A stretch of DNA of 64,000 nucleotides from Eretmocerus hayati (GCA_029851415.1 CM056744.1:100101338-100165337), one strand, 5' to 3'. Counted from the stretch's first letter, positions 24,098-35,700 are shown. Translations and numbers: made by a program. Notes: generated from the sequence alone by a model not told the origin.

Positions 24098-24994
24098 TTT
24101 GCCATCGTTCTAATTTCAAGCGATCCGAACTATATATATCCAAGAGGAGCAGTGCTCCCGGAGCATCATGCAGTGCTTCTCAATTTGATTCAGACTTTCA
24201 CGCTATATATACTATATACGTATACGAAGGTCTTTTTTTTATTATCGTTGAGATTAGCTTTTGTTGAGTCCGCGAGATTCGGTAATGGCATTTCATTATA
24301 TTCACGGATTTCGCGCTAGCCCGCTAATGGCACTATATATAGAATGACTTTTTTGGAGGATCCGTACCGAGTTTCAAACACATATAATACTCGTAACGTG
24401 TTGGACATAATAGAGGACCAAGTCGTATAACGATGGACAGTAATGTAAAAAGTTTAGAAGGAAAGGGTTATAACGAGTCTCTTCGTGTGAGCTTATAATG
24501 CAAATCAACTGACGCGGTGCGAGTTTTGTATGGATATAGTTTTAGTTAAGGGGTGACTGAGTGAGTGAGTGAAGAAACGAGTTATATGTGATAATGGTGC
24601 GTGCGTGAGGTTAGGTATGGTGTGTATGCTCTCCCTTGTGTCACGTGCATGATATGCATGATTCGTTTTGGCACGAGTAAGCGTACATTATTCAGGTGCA
24701 ATCCGATGATGCAATTTCGTCGCACGTATATACTCGTTTTATATAGGTATATTATGATCGACAATTACTTGTGTTTACTCAGGGGTGATGGCGATATCCA
24801 AGGGTGAAATTGTAGTATACTTATGGTAACTGACGAATCTCGTTATAAGTTTCGGTTTTGCACTTGGTCGATTATGTATGTTTGAACTTGACGGGGTACG
24901 GTGTTGATTTGACAAAGATTTGCTCGAGGATCTGCTTCATTGATCTGGACATGTTGAGACTGAATTCGATCTTAATGAAGGGAAATGATTCAAC

Positions 24995-25237
24995 TAAGGT
25001 AAATGTACCCAAGTTGCCCCCATTACTAGTAGGCAATTTTCTCAACAACTCTGGCTTACTTCATTACTCTAGTCCATCCAAATTCTTCTCAACGTATTTT
25101 AGATCATTCTGAAGCGTATTTCAAACGCTACAAAATGAGCTGATGTATGTTGGAAAATATTGAGATGGGGTAAATGGAGTAAACCAGAGTTGTTGAGAAT
25201 ATGACTCAATGGGGGCAAGTTGGGTACACTTACCTTA
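24995..25237. mobile_element. 243-bp MITE with TA-type ends
   Basis: The left end TAAGGTAAATGTACCCAAGT and the right end (inverse) TAAGGTAAGTGTACCCAACT give near-perfect inverted repeats, continued inward by GCCCCC...GGGGGC and AACAACTCTGG...CCAGAGTTGTT. The ends allow a TA duplication. An internal palindrome around ACAAAATGAGCTGATGTATG resembles the one in the arms of the 961-2416 element. Confidence 0.85.
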
Positions 25238-26699
25238 CTTAATCAGAGGGTACTGGAGAAGAATAAGATGAGATAGAACCTGTACAAATAAATCAGAATA
25301 CTATAGATCAGTGTAGACTTTGGGCCAAAATCGATTCTTGAAGACAGATCAGATATAACGAAAGCTTATTCTGCGCTCGTAACTCACTCGATTTCACTCA
25401 TTATCAGTTGTTGTCCTCAAATATGATTTCAATCACTAATGACGCCTTACACAGTTATTTTTCTGAACCTATTCGAATCATACGAGATAATTTAGTCTCC
25501 CGTTAATCTGATTCCTTCTTATAAACATGACGGGGTGCAATATGAACCAATGTTCTGATTGACAATATTTGCAATGTATTGACCAGTGATGATGTAATTT
25601 TAATGATAATATTTCAACAATCTGAGTTTCAAACCGAAACTCACTTACCGATAACGCATTCCGATGTAAGGACGTGAAAACTATCTTCACGTCCAAGCGA
25701 AGGAAGGATTCAAAACTATTAGGAGGATGCAAAAATTAGGTTTCACTCTCGTCTATTGAACAAAATCTAATGAAATGCAATTGAAAACGGGCAAACTGTG
25801 TGTTTTAACTTTCTTGATTTTTCTGAACCATGCTATTTTCTATGTTGCTCACACATTTCCTGCCCATCTTCAAACATAAATAAACGAAACGATTCCACTG
25901 TGCTCTTTTTACTCATAGAAATTTTTTTTTTTTTTTCATGTCGGAGTTATGCACAAGTACACATATATAAAAGTTAGAAACCAGTCGCAGAGATCAAAGA
26001 ACCCTTCTTCATTTTCAAAAGCAGCAACGAACCACATCCTAATCTCTTCTAGACCCTCCACCACGAACTTTCAAATTTTGCTCTCAGCAGGTTGGAGGGT
26101 CTCTCTTTCTAACTAGAAATTCTTCTGCAGATAAGCTTCTGCACGAGCATTGCAGCGGCAAATTGCCCTTCTTAATCCTTCAAAGAGTCCAAGTTGCGAA
26201 TGAATAAAACATCGGCTCAAGCCGTTAGAATTCAAAATATACTCAATGCAAATCCAAAAATCCCATCTTCAAAAATCATCAAAAATGTCAACTCAGCCCA
26301 AAGCCCAATTACATACATAAAGATTTACCAACTTGAATTTTACCAATAAGATTATCTTCTACCGATTTTTTCACTAACGAATACACCATATATACAAATG
26401 CCACCAACGGTGCAAAAAACTACTCCCGCAATCTAATCGGTGTGGCAATGGCGCTGGGACTTTCTCGACATCATCAGACAGCTTCATCTCTTTTGAATTG
26501 TGATGCATCCCGCCAATCGCACTCTCAATTTCTCTTATTCTATCTCTCTCTCTCTCTGTCTTATTTTCTTCCGCATGCACTTGATCCTGAAACTGCATCA
26601 TATCCAGCTTCTGCGTCCGAGCGAAAGTTCAGGGCTGGTTATACTGATGCTGCAAAAGAGCCCAGAAGCATTATAAAGGTATGGAGAGAAGAAAAATAT
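25238..26699. other. Upstream flank of ASH, no recognised gene
   Basis: Unique AT-rich DNA with a poly(T) run at about 25922-25936 and CT-rich tract at about 26540-26560. No transposon structure is seen in this interval, in contrast with more distal DNA. Likely holds ASH regulatory DNA by position only. Confidence 0.35.
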
Positions 26700-26991
26700 A
26701 TGCGGCACACACGAGGGGAGGGCAGCTGAGTCGCGTGCCGTGTCGAGAACGTATATATACACACACACACTCATATACACGTGCATCAGCTCTACTTGTT
26801 GATCGGATGGAGGGATGTCGGGTCGGACCGCGAATAGAGTGGGAGGGGGGAGGGGGAGGGGAAGACCGGTGTGCAAGCAGAGCAGACGAGTCTGGATGGG
26901 TAAAGAAGGGCCCGTGCCGCATGCGTGCGCGCGCGAGCGCCGCTGTATGCGCTCTCTGGTGGGGATTTGGGGCGCGTGCCCGGCTGGGCCC
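26700..26991 (+). promoter_or_regulatory. GC-rich proximal promoter of ASH with E-boxes
   Basis: This stretch is strikingly GC- and CpG-rich against the AT-rich background, with long purine G/A runs at 26840-26865. It holds a GCAGCTG E-box (26722-26728) of the type bound by achaete-scute/Daughterless dimers, and a CACGTG box (26778-26783) of the type often bound by E(spl)/Hairy or Myc-class factors. Position directly upstream of the TATA box supports a promoter role. Auto- or cross-regulation through these boxes is inference. Confidence 0.5.
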
Positions 26992-26999
26992 TATATAAG
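26992..26999 (+). promoter_or_regulatory. TATA box of the ASH gene
   Basis: TATATAAG lies 168 bp before the ATG in a very GC-rich context. A start site 25-32 bp downstream would fall near 27020-27030. An initiator-like TTCAGT also occurs at 27058-27063 and another at about 27112-27117, the latter following a TATATAG at about 27099. An alternative downstream start is therefore possible. No transcript evidence is available from sequence alone. Confidence 0.6.
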
Positions 27000-27166
27000 G
27001 CCCCGCACCCCTCGCGCCCGGTTATTTCGGGAGCAGACCCGCAACCGAAAACTTCACGTTCAGTAGTCGGTCCTTTCCAACTCTCAGAGTATACAGTATA
27101 TAGTCGCGAGATTCAGTTCTCGCGTAAAATTTTTTATAAAATCAATCATCACAAGTGTCTAGTGTC

Positions 27167-28018
27167 ATGACCCTGGTGGGCCTTGAGTCCCAGCCACGTC
27201 AAAGCATCGTGATGCTTAGCGTTCAACAGCAATCAGGTGGGCCTCATAATCAAGGTTACACAGAATTTACTCAACGAGGAGCCGTGATAGTGCAAACTGC
27301 AACTGGATCTACAGCTGAGGGCCTTAAGGCCCATAAAAAGAAGGTTTACACTGGTGCTGCACCAGCTTCTGTTGCACGAAGAAATGCTCGTGAACGTAAT
27401 CGTGTTAAACAGGTTAATAATGGATTTGCAACATTGAGACAACATATACCACAAAGTTTGGCCCAAGCACTTGGTGCTGAACAACCTCAACAGGCCCCAG
27501 CTAATAATAATACAGCTGCTGGACGTGCTGCAGCGGCTAAAAAATTATCAAAAGTTGAAACACTAAGAATGGCTGTTGAGTATATTAAAAATTTACAACA
27601 ATTATTGGATGAACACGATGCCGAAAGAATGGGTGTAAGTCCCAAACAGGAACATCATCAGGCCCCAGATACTCCAACTTCAATTAAATTTGAATTAAAA
27701 AGCGAGTGCAGTGGTGAGGATGAACCATATCCTCATCAACAAACTTCTTCATCACATCAATTGGATATTCATCAAAATCATCAATCTGGTATGAGTCCAG
27801 TGTATATTGCTGCTCCGTGTTCAGAAGCATCGAGCTCTCCAACTCCAAGTTTTGTATCGGATGCATCGTCAGCTGGAGGAAGTCAGGGATATGGTACGAC
27901 CTTCAATGGCATGTACGCGCCGGTTCATCATACGCATGGATATGAAAATTATGAACCGATGAGCCCTGAAGATGAGGAATTACTCGATTATATCTCGCTG
28001 TGGCAGCATGGGCAGTAG
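27167..28018 (+). CDS. ASH: Achaete-scute family proneural bHLH transcription factor (ASH)
   Basis: This intronless ORF of 283 aa encodes a class II bHLH transcription factor. Family knowledge: such proteins dimerise with Daughterless/E proteins on CANNTG E-boxes in the nucleus and specify neural precursors. Seen here: the basic region [14 protein letters not shown] (residues about 71-84), helix 1 [12 protein letters not shown] (about 84-95), a long Ala/Gln/Asn-rich loop (about 96-124), helix 2 [20 protein letters not shown] (about 125-144), then a Ser/His/Gln-rich linker. The C terminus has the acidic family signature [15 protein letters not shown] (about 266-280). The first in-frame ATG is 27167. 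The frame is open only back to a TAA at 27137-27139, and the GTG at 27155 is not a likely eukaryotic start. The stop is TAG at 28016-28018. One exon is normal for this family. Asense is the closest alternative; the motifs do not separate it from ac/sc/l'sc-type ASH with certainty, so the symbol names the family. Confidence 0.95.
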   Translation: MTLVGLESQPRQSIVMLSVQQQSGGPHNQGYTEFTQRGAVIVQTATGSTAEGLKAHKKKVYTGAAPASVARRNARERNRVKQVNNGFATLRQHIPQSLAQALGAEQPQQAPANNNTAAGRAAAAKKLSKVETLRMAVEYIKNLQQLLDEHDAERMGVSPKQEHHQAPDTPTSIKFELKSECSGEDEPYPHQQTSSSHQLDIHQNHQSGMSPVYIAAPCSEASSSPTPSFVSDASSAGGSQGYGTTFNGMYAPVHHTHGYENYEPMSPEDEELLDYISLWQHGQ

Positions 28019-28852
28019 GCTGAAAATTTCTGCAATTCTTAACAAGGTTGGTTCAAATTTTTCAACATCCTCATATATATATCTATATTTATTTTCAACG
28101 GTGTTAATTTTTTTATATGATCTATTCGATTCATCAATATCTACCAGTGCGATTGAGTTCAGTTCTGAGAAATTCGGCATAGTTCGGTTCAAATTCTGAT
28201 GAAACCTGACTCTAGGTATTTGTTAGAGTCCCGCGTACTTGATTTGTATATCAATACTCAGAAATACTAATATGAGCCAGAAATTCTAAGAACTACTTCA
28301 ACAAAATTTTGATATAATTCTAGTGGTCCAATTGAAATTTTCTTGTGCTAAACTTCTCAGTATTGAGCCTTAAAACCCTCGAGTGTAACTGTCTTTTGAC
28401 AATTCAAAATTTTTAAGTAGAAGCTTAATCGAATCAGACTTCATTCCGAAAAATCGAATCATTCAGTCAGTATACCCATGAACATATATGTATAATACAT
28501 ACACTCGGCACGCGAGGTGTTTCAAGGTGCAATATAATTATAATAGCGCATATGCACGGCCCTTTTCGTTCATTATTGTATACATATTTCGGCATATGCA
28601 CCTACAATATGTGTTGCAACTAGAGACATCAGAGACCCACCCCCTGGGTTCCACTAAAAATTGCGTAAATCGATCTGTTGCTCGGCCTGCCCCCCATAAT
28701 ACCTCCCAAAAACTTCTACCCTTGTAGAATATTCTTATTTTTTTTTTTTTTCATTCTTATTAACGATGTGCGCGCGCGCGAGCAAGCTTCCTGCACGAGT
28801 CATGTATAGTAATATGCAACCCCCCTTCGACGATACTCACCCTAAAAATGCG

Positions 28853-28857
<5 letters not shown>

Positions 28858-28905
<48 letters not shown>
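28858..28905. repeat. (AT)n microsatellite
   Basis: About 24 AT dinucleotides without interruption. The longest of a series of AT tracts in the ASH 3' flank. Confidence 0.95.
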
Positions 28906-28908
<3 letters not shown>

Positions 28909-29777
28909 GATACTTGTATATTATTCGACCTGCCTGCGCACGCGAGTACACCTCCCTCCATTTTTTTCGTATGTAGGTAATACCTTCACACACGTGTGCA
29001 TTACTTCACAGAAATATATGTATATATATACATACATGTATATGAATTCGAGTTTTTATCATATATATGTGTGTGTGACCTTGTTCAGTACGTATAGCGG
29101 GGTTGACAATAGCAGGGGTTGGTCTGGCGCGCGACCCCTTATAATATATATATATATATAGTTGACGAGACGGTAAATCGCGACCCAGCAGTGGCGGGGC
29201 CTGTATATATGGATGCATGAACAGAAATGAAAAGAGAGCCGGCTCGCGCGCAGCATCCGCCTTTTGTCGGAGGACCGGCACTTCTTTTCATATATAGTAT
29301 ATATATATATATGGGTGTTGTGTGTGTGAGTTGCCCTCGTCTATCGAGCTTTTTTCAATTCTGTATAATGTGACGCTATGAGATCTGCCTCCTTCCTCTT
29401 ATACACATACATATATGTATATATATTTTTGATTCAAAGAGATCTTTTTTATTTACCTCCCTCTCGCGTGCGCGAGTTCCTCCCCTTACTGGATTTTTGT
29501 ATTAGAATCACTGGTGCGTATTATTATATGGGATAGACGATTTCGGAGGGCCGCGTACTTTTGTCATCGCTTTTTCCCCCCTTTTATATATGTTGGATTA
29601 TTCTATACGTATGTACATACATGTGAGAAGAGGTACCTCATAAATATATATATATATATATTCCTCTCGCATCGAAGCGAGCGTATCGATCAACTTATGG
29701 ATGATCCATCCTCTTTCATCTTATGTACTCGGATTCATCTTTTCACACTTTTTATTCGGGACTTTGGTGATTCTATG

Positions 29778-29804
29778 AAAAAAAAAAAAAAAAAAAAAAA
29801 AAAA
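29778..29804. repeat. Poly(A) tract
   Basis: About 27 consecutive A residues. No retrotransposon body is recognised next to it, so I call it a simple repeat. Confidence 0.9.
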
Positions 29805-31674
29805 CGTAAGGTTTCACGGAGCCTCTTTTGATTCCATATTTATGAACGCTAATCTTAGGGTATGGGATGCTCTCCAAATTTATCGCCCTCGAACAAACAT
29901 AACCTCTGCAAATATGCTTCGCAAACATTGTAACTGCTTATCTCAATCGGAATATATATTTTTCGTTCTATTTCATATGAAAAAATGTATATAGATATGA
30001 AAATTTCCACCGAAGGTGGAAGATTTAGTCATGCGTATTTTTCATGTATTCCAAATGATGAATCTATTCAAAATTTTTTGAAAAATATATATTTAATCAT
30101 ATGAAATATATTTTGATACACGATGATATTCGAATCGTACTTGATAGATAAATTCACCGTAAATATATTTTTTTCATACATATATTCATACAAATCAATT
30201 GCAAGAGATCTAAATATCTTATTATCTAGCAATATAAATTTTTCATTCATTGTTCCTGACTTTCGAGCCTTGAGAATTGAAAAAAAAAAAAAGTTGTCAG
30301 ACAAAGTCAATATTCAAAAGGATAAGTACCCTCCCTTCCTAACCATCAAAATCTCGTTTTCAATGTTGCATATACACAACAATCTCCAAGTCGGGACAGG
30401 TCAACCCTTGCATATACACATCATACCTTCGTGTATGAATACATTTTAACTTAAAAGAAGAAGACAACAATTGTCCAAACCGCAAAAGAAATCGGTTGGC
30501 TCGCGCATCGTCGCAATAGTCCGTCTCTGGGGTTCCTCTTTCAGAAACTACTTACCGCACTCGTTTTGCTCTCATTTTGCTCGGCTATCTTCATCTTCGT
30601 ACCATCTTTTACTCTCCTTTCTCTTCGCACATCACACGCATTATATATATATCATGCCTATTTTCCATTGAAACCGGTATACTCGTATTTTATACACCAC
30701 TTGTCCCTTTGACCGGTCTAAAAAGTTTTGCCTTACGCCGAAATAATCCCCTCATATGCATTAATTATTATCCTCCAATGCTTCAAAATCCATACATATA
30801 TATATATATATATTTTTTTTCCTACATACACACACACACACATTCATATATTTGAATTCAAAATTATATATAAAAGATATACGTAGCAGGTTATTCCAAA
30901 TAATAGAACGCAAATGGAAATTCTTTAAAATTTTCATGTGTATAAAAATCCTTATACTCCCAAGGCGACGACTATTTTCATAAGCTATACAACATATGGA
31001 GTGCATAATGATAATATATATATATATTTTTTTTCTACCTGTACAATGCGTCTACCTGGCTCGATCCCTTATTCAATCTCGACCTTTGGCTTCCTTTATA
31101 CCATTATCTTATATATGTATGCTCATATATATATAAAGATGGATATTCAGAGGGCCGTGCCGCATCTTTTCTATTATACTACCTTAGATTCACATTATAC
31201 CTGTTAGACTAGCTGGTGTCGTCAAAGCCCTTATATTTTATCTTTGCTCATGGAATATTCAATTTTTCTGTTACAGAAAGCAAGAAAGAAAGCCGAGACA
31301 AGATATTGTATCAAAGAGATCGAGTACGCCAGGAGGAATTTTTAGTCGCCGAAATTCAACACGGCGAAATTGATGTGCTGTACATATATATACATATACA
31401 TACATATGAAAAATGTAATTATACATTTTGTACATAGGCGATCTAGTCAAACGTGCGAGGATATATTTTAAGATTTTAAGGTATATAAATATGAATTCTA
31501 TATATATATGCGGTTAGAGTAATTATTATGTTCTATAGCAGTGCTAAGAATAATTATTATCTCATTTTCAACGGGCCATTTTCTTACTTCATAGGTGCGA
31601 TATTAATTATTTTTAAGGTTATACGTATAAGTATTTTATAATTACGTTGAATTACAATCGAGGCAAGATAAGTA

Positions 31675-31676
<2 letters not shown>

Positions 31677-31711
<35 letters not shown>
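31677..31711. repeat. (AT)n microsatellite
   Basis: About 17 AT dinucleotides. Shorter AT tracts also lie near 29145-29160, 29299-29312, 29643-29660 and 30797-30811. Confidence 0.95.
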
Positions 31712-31715
<4 letters not shown>

Positions 31716-32366
31716 CGCGAGAAAATTTTTTTTGACATATGGTTACCGCGGTGTAACTTTGAGTAATATACTACATATAATATTAATATATGTGTTTCGT
31801 AAAAAATGAAACAGGCAGCGATCGTACTATTTCACAAGCAAAAACTCATCAATACAACTGTGCCTTCAATAATAATTGAAAATACCTTTGATTAAAGGGT
31901 TATCATAACCTCAAAATCGACATAAATATAAACTGGATGGAGCGTATACGAGAGTAAATATAAATAAATATGTATCGGTTATACCTCAGTCGAAAAAAAG
32001 ACGTATAATTCTTTTGCCGATACTCATATTCAATTCAATCCTCAAATGTTACTTACGCACGCAATATCCGAGAGCGCATAAAGATGTAATTCTTGGATGC
32101 ACTTGTCGTGAGGGCGTTATAGTCGAGCTTTTATGTATCTTCTTCATTGTATGATAATGAGGACGAGTCGTGGACTCGACGCAAAACATGCATATACATA
32201 TACATACTTACATTATTTCTGAGATATATAGATGCTTACAAGTCTTCACAGCAACGTATAACCTTAGTCTTGTATGTCCAAGTGCGTTCTCGGATTTGGC
32301 TATGTTTTTGGCAGTACCAGACATCATCGACAAGTCTTTTAAAATGTTGCAGATGTTCAATAGGAA

Positions 32367-32384
32367 TTTTTTTTTTTTTTTTTA
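32367..32384. repeat. Poly(T) tract
   Basis: About 18 consecutive T residues in the ASH 3' flank, next to short (GAT)n repeats near 32501-32525. Confidence 0.85.
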
Positions 32385-32763
32385 TTACAATTCGCGTGCC
32401 AGTGCCTTATGCTATGGGGACATGTTCCCTTTTGATGATACGAATACTATTTAAGGTTGACTTATTCTATGGCTGTATTTGTACATATTTCTTAATTATA
32501 ATGATGATGATGATAATCATTATGATTATTATATGGATCTTATGATCAATCGTTGATATATTAAATAAGAAGTTATATGATGAAAATATTTGTTTTTATT
32601 CCACAGTAGTCTTTGAATTTTGACCCTCATCCAAAACAAGTATTTAGAATTTATTGAATATCGGTTATCTACAATTCAATAATAGGTGTTTGGACAACTT
32701 CTACGAACTGATGCAGAGAGCTTTTAAGATTGGAATTCAGAATATTTCCTCAATGTTGAGGCT

Positions 32764-34063
32764 TTGATATTTATTTGATATTTGATATTTGATATTTATT
32801 TGAGCCAGGTTTACAAAATTAAACAGTACATGATACAGTACTCCGCGGAGACGAGTTGCTTCGTTTGTGTGCGGCAGACTTAACTCAATATTACGTAAAA
32901 ACAGAGGGAAAAATAACTTACGAACGAAAGATGTTTAATGAATAAAATAAATAATCTAAATCATATAAATTCATTTTGAATCACAATTAAAGTACTCTGG
33001 GGTTTCAACAATTCAGATAGATCTCACATATTTTTTCAATAATTTCATTATTTGATCTTTTTCAACTAGTATTTTTTGTTCGCTTTGAAGTTTATTGGAA
33101 TGAGTAATTGCTGTGTATAGATGACATTTTTTCCAAACAGTTTTCATATTTTTTGGGTATGGTATACATTTATTTCTGGTCTTTGCTGTACTATTTTTGT
33201 ACGTGTGAGAGAATTCAAGATAATTATGCTTCATATTCTCCAGAATATATTTTTTACCAAGATCTAGTGGTTGCTCCCTGTTTTTTTTCTATCTTTACAC
33301 ACATTTTTTCTACTTTTTGATAAATGTTGGTGCATGATTCCAATCTTGTTCTATTAGCTCCTCCCCATCCTATGATTCCATATGTTATTGTGCTATAGTA
33401 AAGACCATACATTATCATGTACCAATTGTTTGGTGACATGATTTTCGACATTTTTGCTAATATATAAATTAGTCTTTTGCCTTTTTTGAGTCAATTCCGC
33501 ATTTCATTGTCCCATCTCAGATATTGATCTATTTCAATACCCAGATATTTACAATTCCTAACATTTTCTAGTGATCGATCATTTACTCGAATAGTGAAAT
33601 TTTCTGGAAGAGTATCTACATAATTACTGAAACTCATGCATACTGTCTTTTCAACATTGAGTCTAAGTTTGTTTCTATATAGCCATATTCTTACAAGATT
33701 CATGAAAAAATTCAGTTTACTTGACACTTCCTTCCATGAATTCCCATGACATAGTAAAATTGTATCATCCGCATATGCTATGGCTCTACAGTTTTCGGTG
33801 GTGATGTCAAATAAATCATTTACATATACAATGAATAGTAACGGACCTAATATTGTTCCTTGAGGTACCCCTATATATGTCTTTATCGTATGACTCTTTG
33901 TGTTATTGATTTTCACATATTGTTTTCTATCTTCTAGATAGCTTTTAATTAAATTTTTTGCATTTCCTCTAATTCCAATTTTTTCTAGTTTATCTAGTAA
34001 TATTTCTCTATCGACTGAATCGAAAGCTTTTGCAAGATCTAAAAAGATTGCTTTATTGAAAGA
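32764..34063 (-). mobile_element. 5'-truncated non-LTR retrotransposon (LINE) relic
   Basis: The minus strand reads a LINE reverse transcriptase (see the pseudogene entry), then a non-coding 3' region, and ends in a run of TATCAAA/AATAAATATCAAA repeats (+ strand 32764-32803). LINE clades with short-repeat 3' tails are known. The 5' end is lost at about 34063, where another LINE tail abuts. Exact clade (Jockey/CR1-like versus others) cannot be settled by eye. Confidence 0.8.
33013..34063 (-). pseudogene. Broken LINE reverse transcriptase
   Basis: Translation of the minus strand from about 34063 gives conserved RT blocks in order: LDLAKAFDSVD (about 34010-34043), then a KSYLEDRKQYV block, GVPQGTILGPLLF (about 33840-33875), AYADDT (about 33760-33780, the catalytic YADD box) and KYLGIEID. 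There is a TGA at 33491-33493 in an otherwise continuing frame. After it come LYYSTITYGIIGWGG and the conserved tail of the domain up to a stop at 33254. A frameshift then leads to a short further frame at 33013-33234. No endonuclease domain is present. Clearly a dead, truncated copy, though the domain is readable enough to suggest a fairly recent insertion. Confidence 0.85.
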
Positions 34064-34140
34064 TTTTTATTTATTTCGTTTTTTATATTTTATCAATTTA
34101 TGGGCTGTGATAGCCCTTTACAAATTCAATTACACAATAG
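34064..34140 (-). mobile_element. 3' end of a second LINE
   Basis: On the minus strand a stable hairpin AGGGCTATCACAGCCCA is followed by an A-rich tail ending AATAAATAAAAA, which abuts the truncated RT fragment. Hairpin plus A-rich terminal repeats is a usual layout of non-LTR 3' ends. No coding part of this second copy is recognised. Confidence 0.5.
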
Positions 34141-34157
34141 AAATAGTATACTTCGCA

Positions 34158-34322
34158 CCGAGTTCATGAGGTTGTAGCTCGCTTCTGAGCGATTGGTTTT
34201 CGGCCCGAGCCGCAGGCGAGGGTTGGAATGACCGCTCGGAAGCGGGAACCTTATGTGCGAGGCGCGAAAGTTATTTTTCGCAATTTTGTAGGCACCCAAA
34301 CATCGGAAAATTGCGAAAAGGT
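34158..34322 (+). repeat. Diverged dispersed repeat, copy 2 (partner at 3646-3811)
   Basis: Inverse orientation relative to the copy at 3646. Carries the same hairpin, here TTTCGCAATTTT...AAAATTGCGAAA, separated by a conserved GTAGGCACC/GTAGGCATC block, and the GGTTGTAGCTCGC...GCCGCAGGCGAGGGTTG body. Non-coding. Confidence 0.6.
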
Positions 34323-35400
34323 CTGTTTTGGTGCGCTTTACTGAGGTAAAGAATCAAAGTTACTCAAAATTTTACAGAACTCAAATTTTGAAAAATTTCC
34401 TCTTGGAATGACCATAACATTTGAAAGCTTTATTTGGTCGAGATTCTTTAGTAATGATCTCTCACTCTCTATCAATCGCTGGGCCAAAATTTACTATTGC
34501 AAACAAAAGTACTGAGATTGATAACACATTCCTCAATAAGTTAACTTTTAATTCTCAAAAATAACACAGCCCCACAAAAAAAAGTTCTGACCTAACTCAC
34601 AAACTATAATACCTTCATGTTTTGGGGGTCGCTGGATCCGAATCCAGGATTAGTTTTGTTCCAGCACGTCGAGATTTTGACATAGCCTCAAAAAAGCTCG
34701 ATTTGACAAAATTGCTCAACAATCATAATCAACCCGTACTAAATACACTTTTGACCACCAACCTCATGTTTTCGGGGTCGCTGAATCCAAAAATGAGGTT
34801 AGTTTGGTCCCAATATATCATCGTTCTGACATAACCTTAAAAAATCATGATTTTCCAAGGAAATTCGAACCTGGTGATCAAACCATTCTTTCTTTGCCTA
34901 TTTAATATGTTTTTGGGGTCGCAAAATCTGAATCTGGGGCCAGTTTAGTTCCAGCACATCATCATTCTCACATAACCTCAAAAAATCATGATTTCCCAAG
35001 GACACTTGTACCTGGTGACCGAACCACACTTCATCTTGCCCATACTATATGTTTTCGGGATCGCTGAATACAAATCCAAGGTCAGTTTCGTCCCGGCACA
35101 TTAGCTTTCTCACATAACCTCGAAAAATCGTGATTTTTCCAAAGAAACATAGACCTGGTGATCAAACCATAATTTGTTTTGCCTATACTACATGTGTTTG
35201 CGGTCGCTGAATCCAAATTGGGGTCAGTTTGGTCCTAGAACATGTAGGTTCTTATATAACATCGGAGAATTAGAATTCCTCGAGAGTACTCAAAGTTGGT
35301 GATCCAACCATACTATGTCATGAGCTTATTTGATGGTTTCGGGAAACGATATACGTTATATAGGTCATTCAAAGAAAAAAAGACTCGCTATAGCTCCAAA

Positions 35401-35700
35401 CTAGAGTAGAGCTCGAATTGTGAGATTGGTGAGGCCTGGCTTCAAAACTGGTACTCGGCACACTTTGCCTCCTCTCGCGAAACCCGCAAGGAGAACTGAG
35501 ACACTTTCGTGTCTCGGATGGGGTGTGACGACCCTCCGGGCCCAGTCAAGGGACAACGTACCCGGGCCTTGGCCTAAATCCGGTAGGAAGGGACTGGCCC
35601 TGAGACTGGTACTCAGGAGCAGCTCAATATTCGCTCTCTGAGCCGGTACCCTGACAGGGTGTATCTCTGCTTCATGACCATGTGGTAGAAGCAAAATAAA
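35401..35700 (+). mobile_element. GC-rich insert, probable LINE 3' end or SINE
   Basis: Abruptly GC-rich sequence separates the two arms of the foldback, with internal near-repeats AACTGGTACTCGGC and GACTGGTACTCAGG. It ends in an AGCAAAATAAAGTA tail, which resembles the terminus of a non-LTR element. No clear target duplication is found. ORFs on both strands are products of the composition. It could also be the unpaired core of the foldback itself. Confidence 0.4.

Larger units (their letters stand above)
21331..24992. other. Region with a GC-rich islet and microsatellites, no recognised gene
   Basis: A CpG- and G-rich islet lies at about 22270-22460. A (GTT)n tract is at about 23771-23792 and a (CT)n tract at 24061-24092. 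The 189-codon frame at 23750-24319 runs through these simple repeats and is not a credible gene. Confidence 0.4.
28019..32763 (+). other. ASH 3' flank / possible long 3' UTR, microsatellite-rich
   Basis: No further coding exon or transposon is recognised. The stretch holds repeated (AT)n tracts, GC-rich islets between them, a poly(A) run and a poly(T) run. By eye I find no canonical AATAAA until 31963-31968. An ATTAAA is at 31891-31896 and another AT-rich AATAAG site near 32565. The 3' UTR may thus be several kilobases long, or the gene uses a variant signal nearer the stop. The extent of the transcript cannot be fixed from sequence. Confidence 0.35.

Noticed and set aside
23750..24319. 189-codon plus-strand frame, hydrophobic and serine-rich
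   Set aside because: It runs through (GTT)n and (CT)n simple repeats; the Val and Ser-Leu runs are repeat translations and no domain is visible.
27155..27166. Upstream GTG start adding four residues to ASH
   Set aside because: GTG is not an expected start in a nuclear insect gene; the ATG at 27167 is the first in-frame Met after an upstream stop.
35401..35700. Overlapping GC-rich ORFs on both strands considered as an exon
   Set aside because: They sit inside the foldback element between its arms, show no domain, and end in a retroelement-like AATAAA tail.
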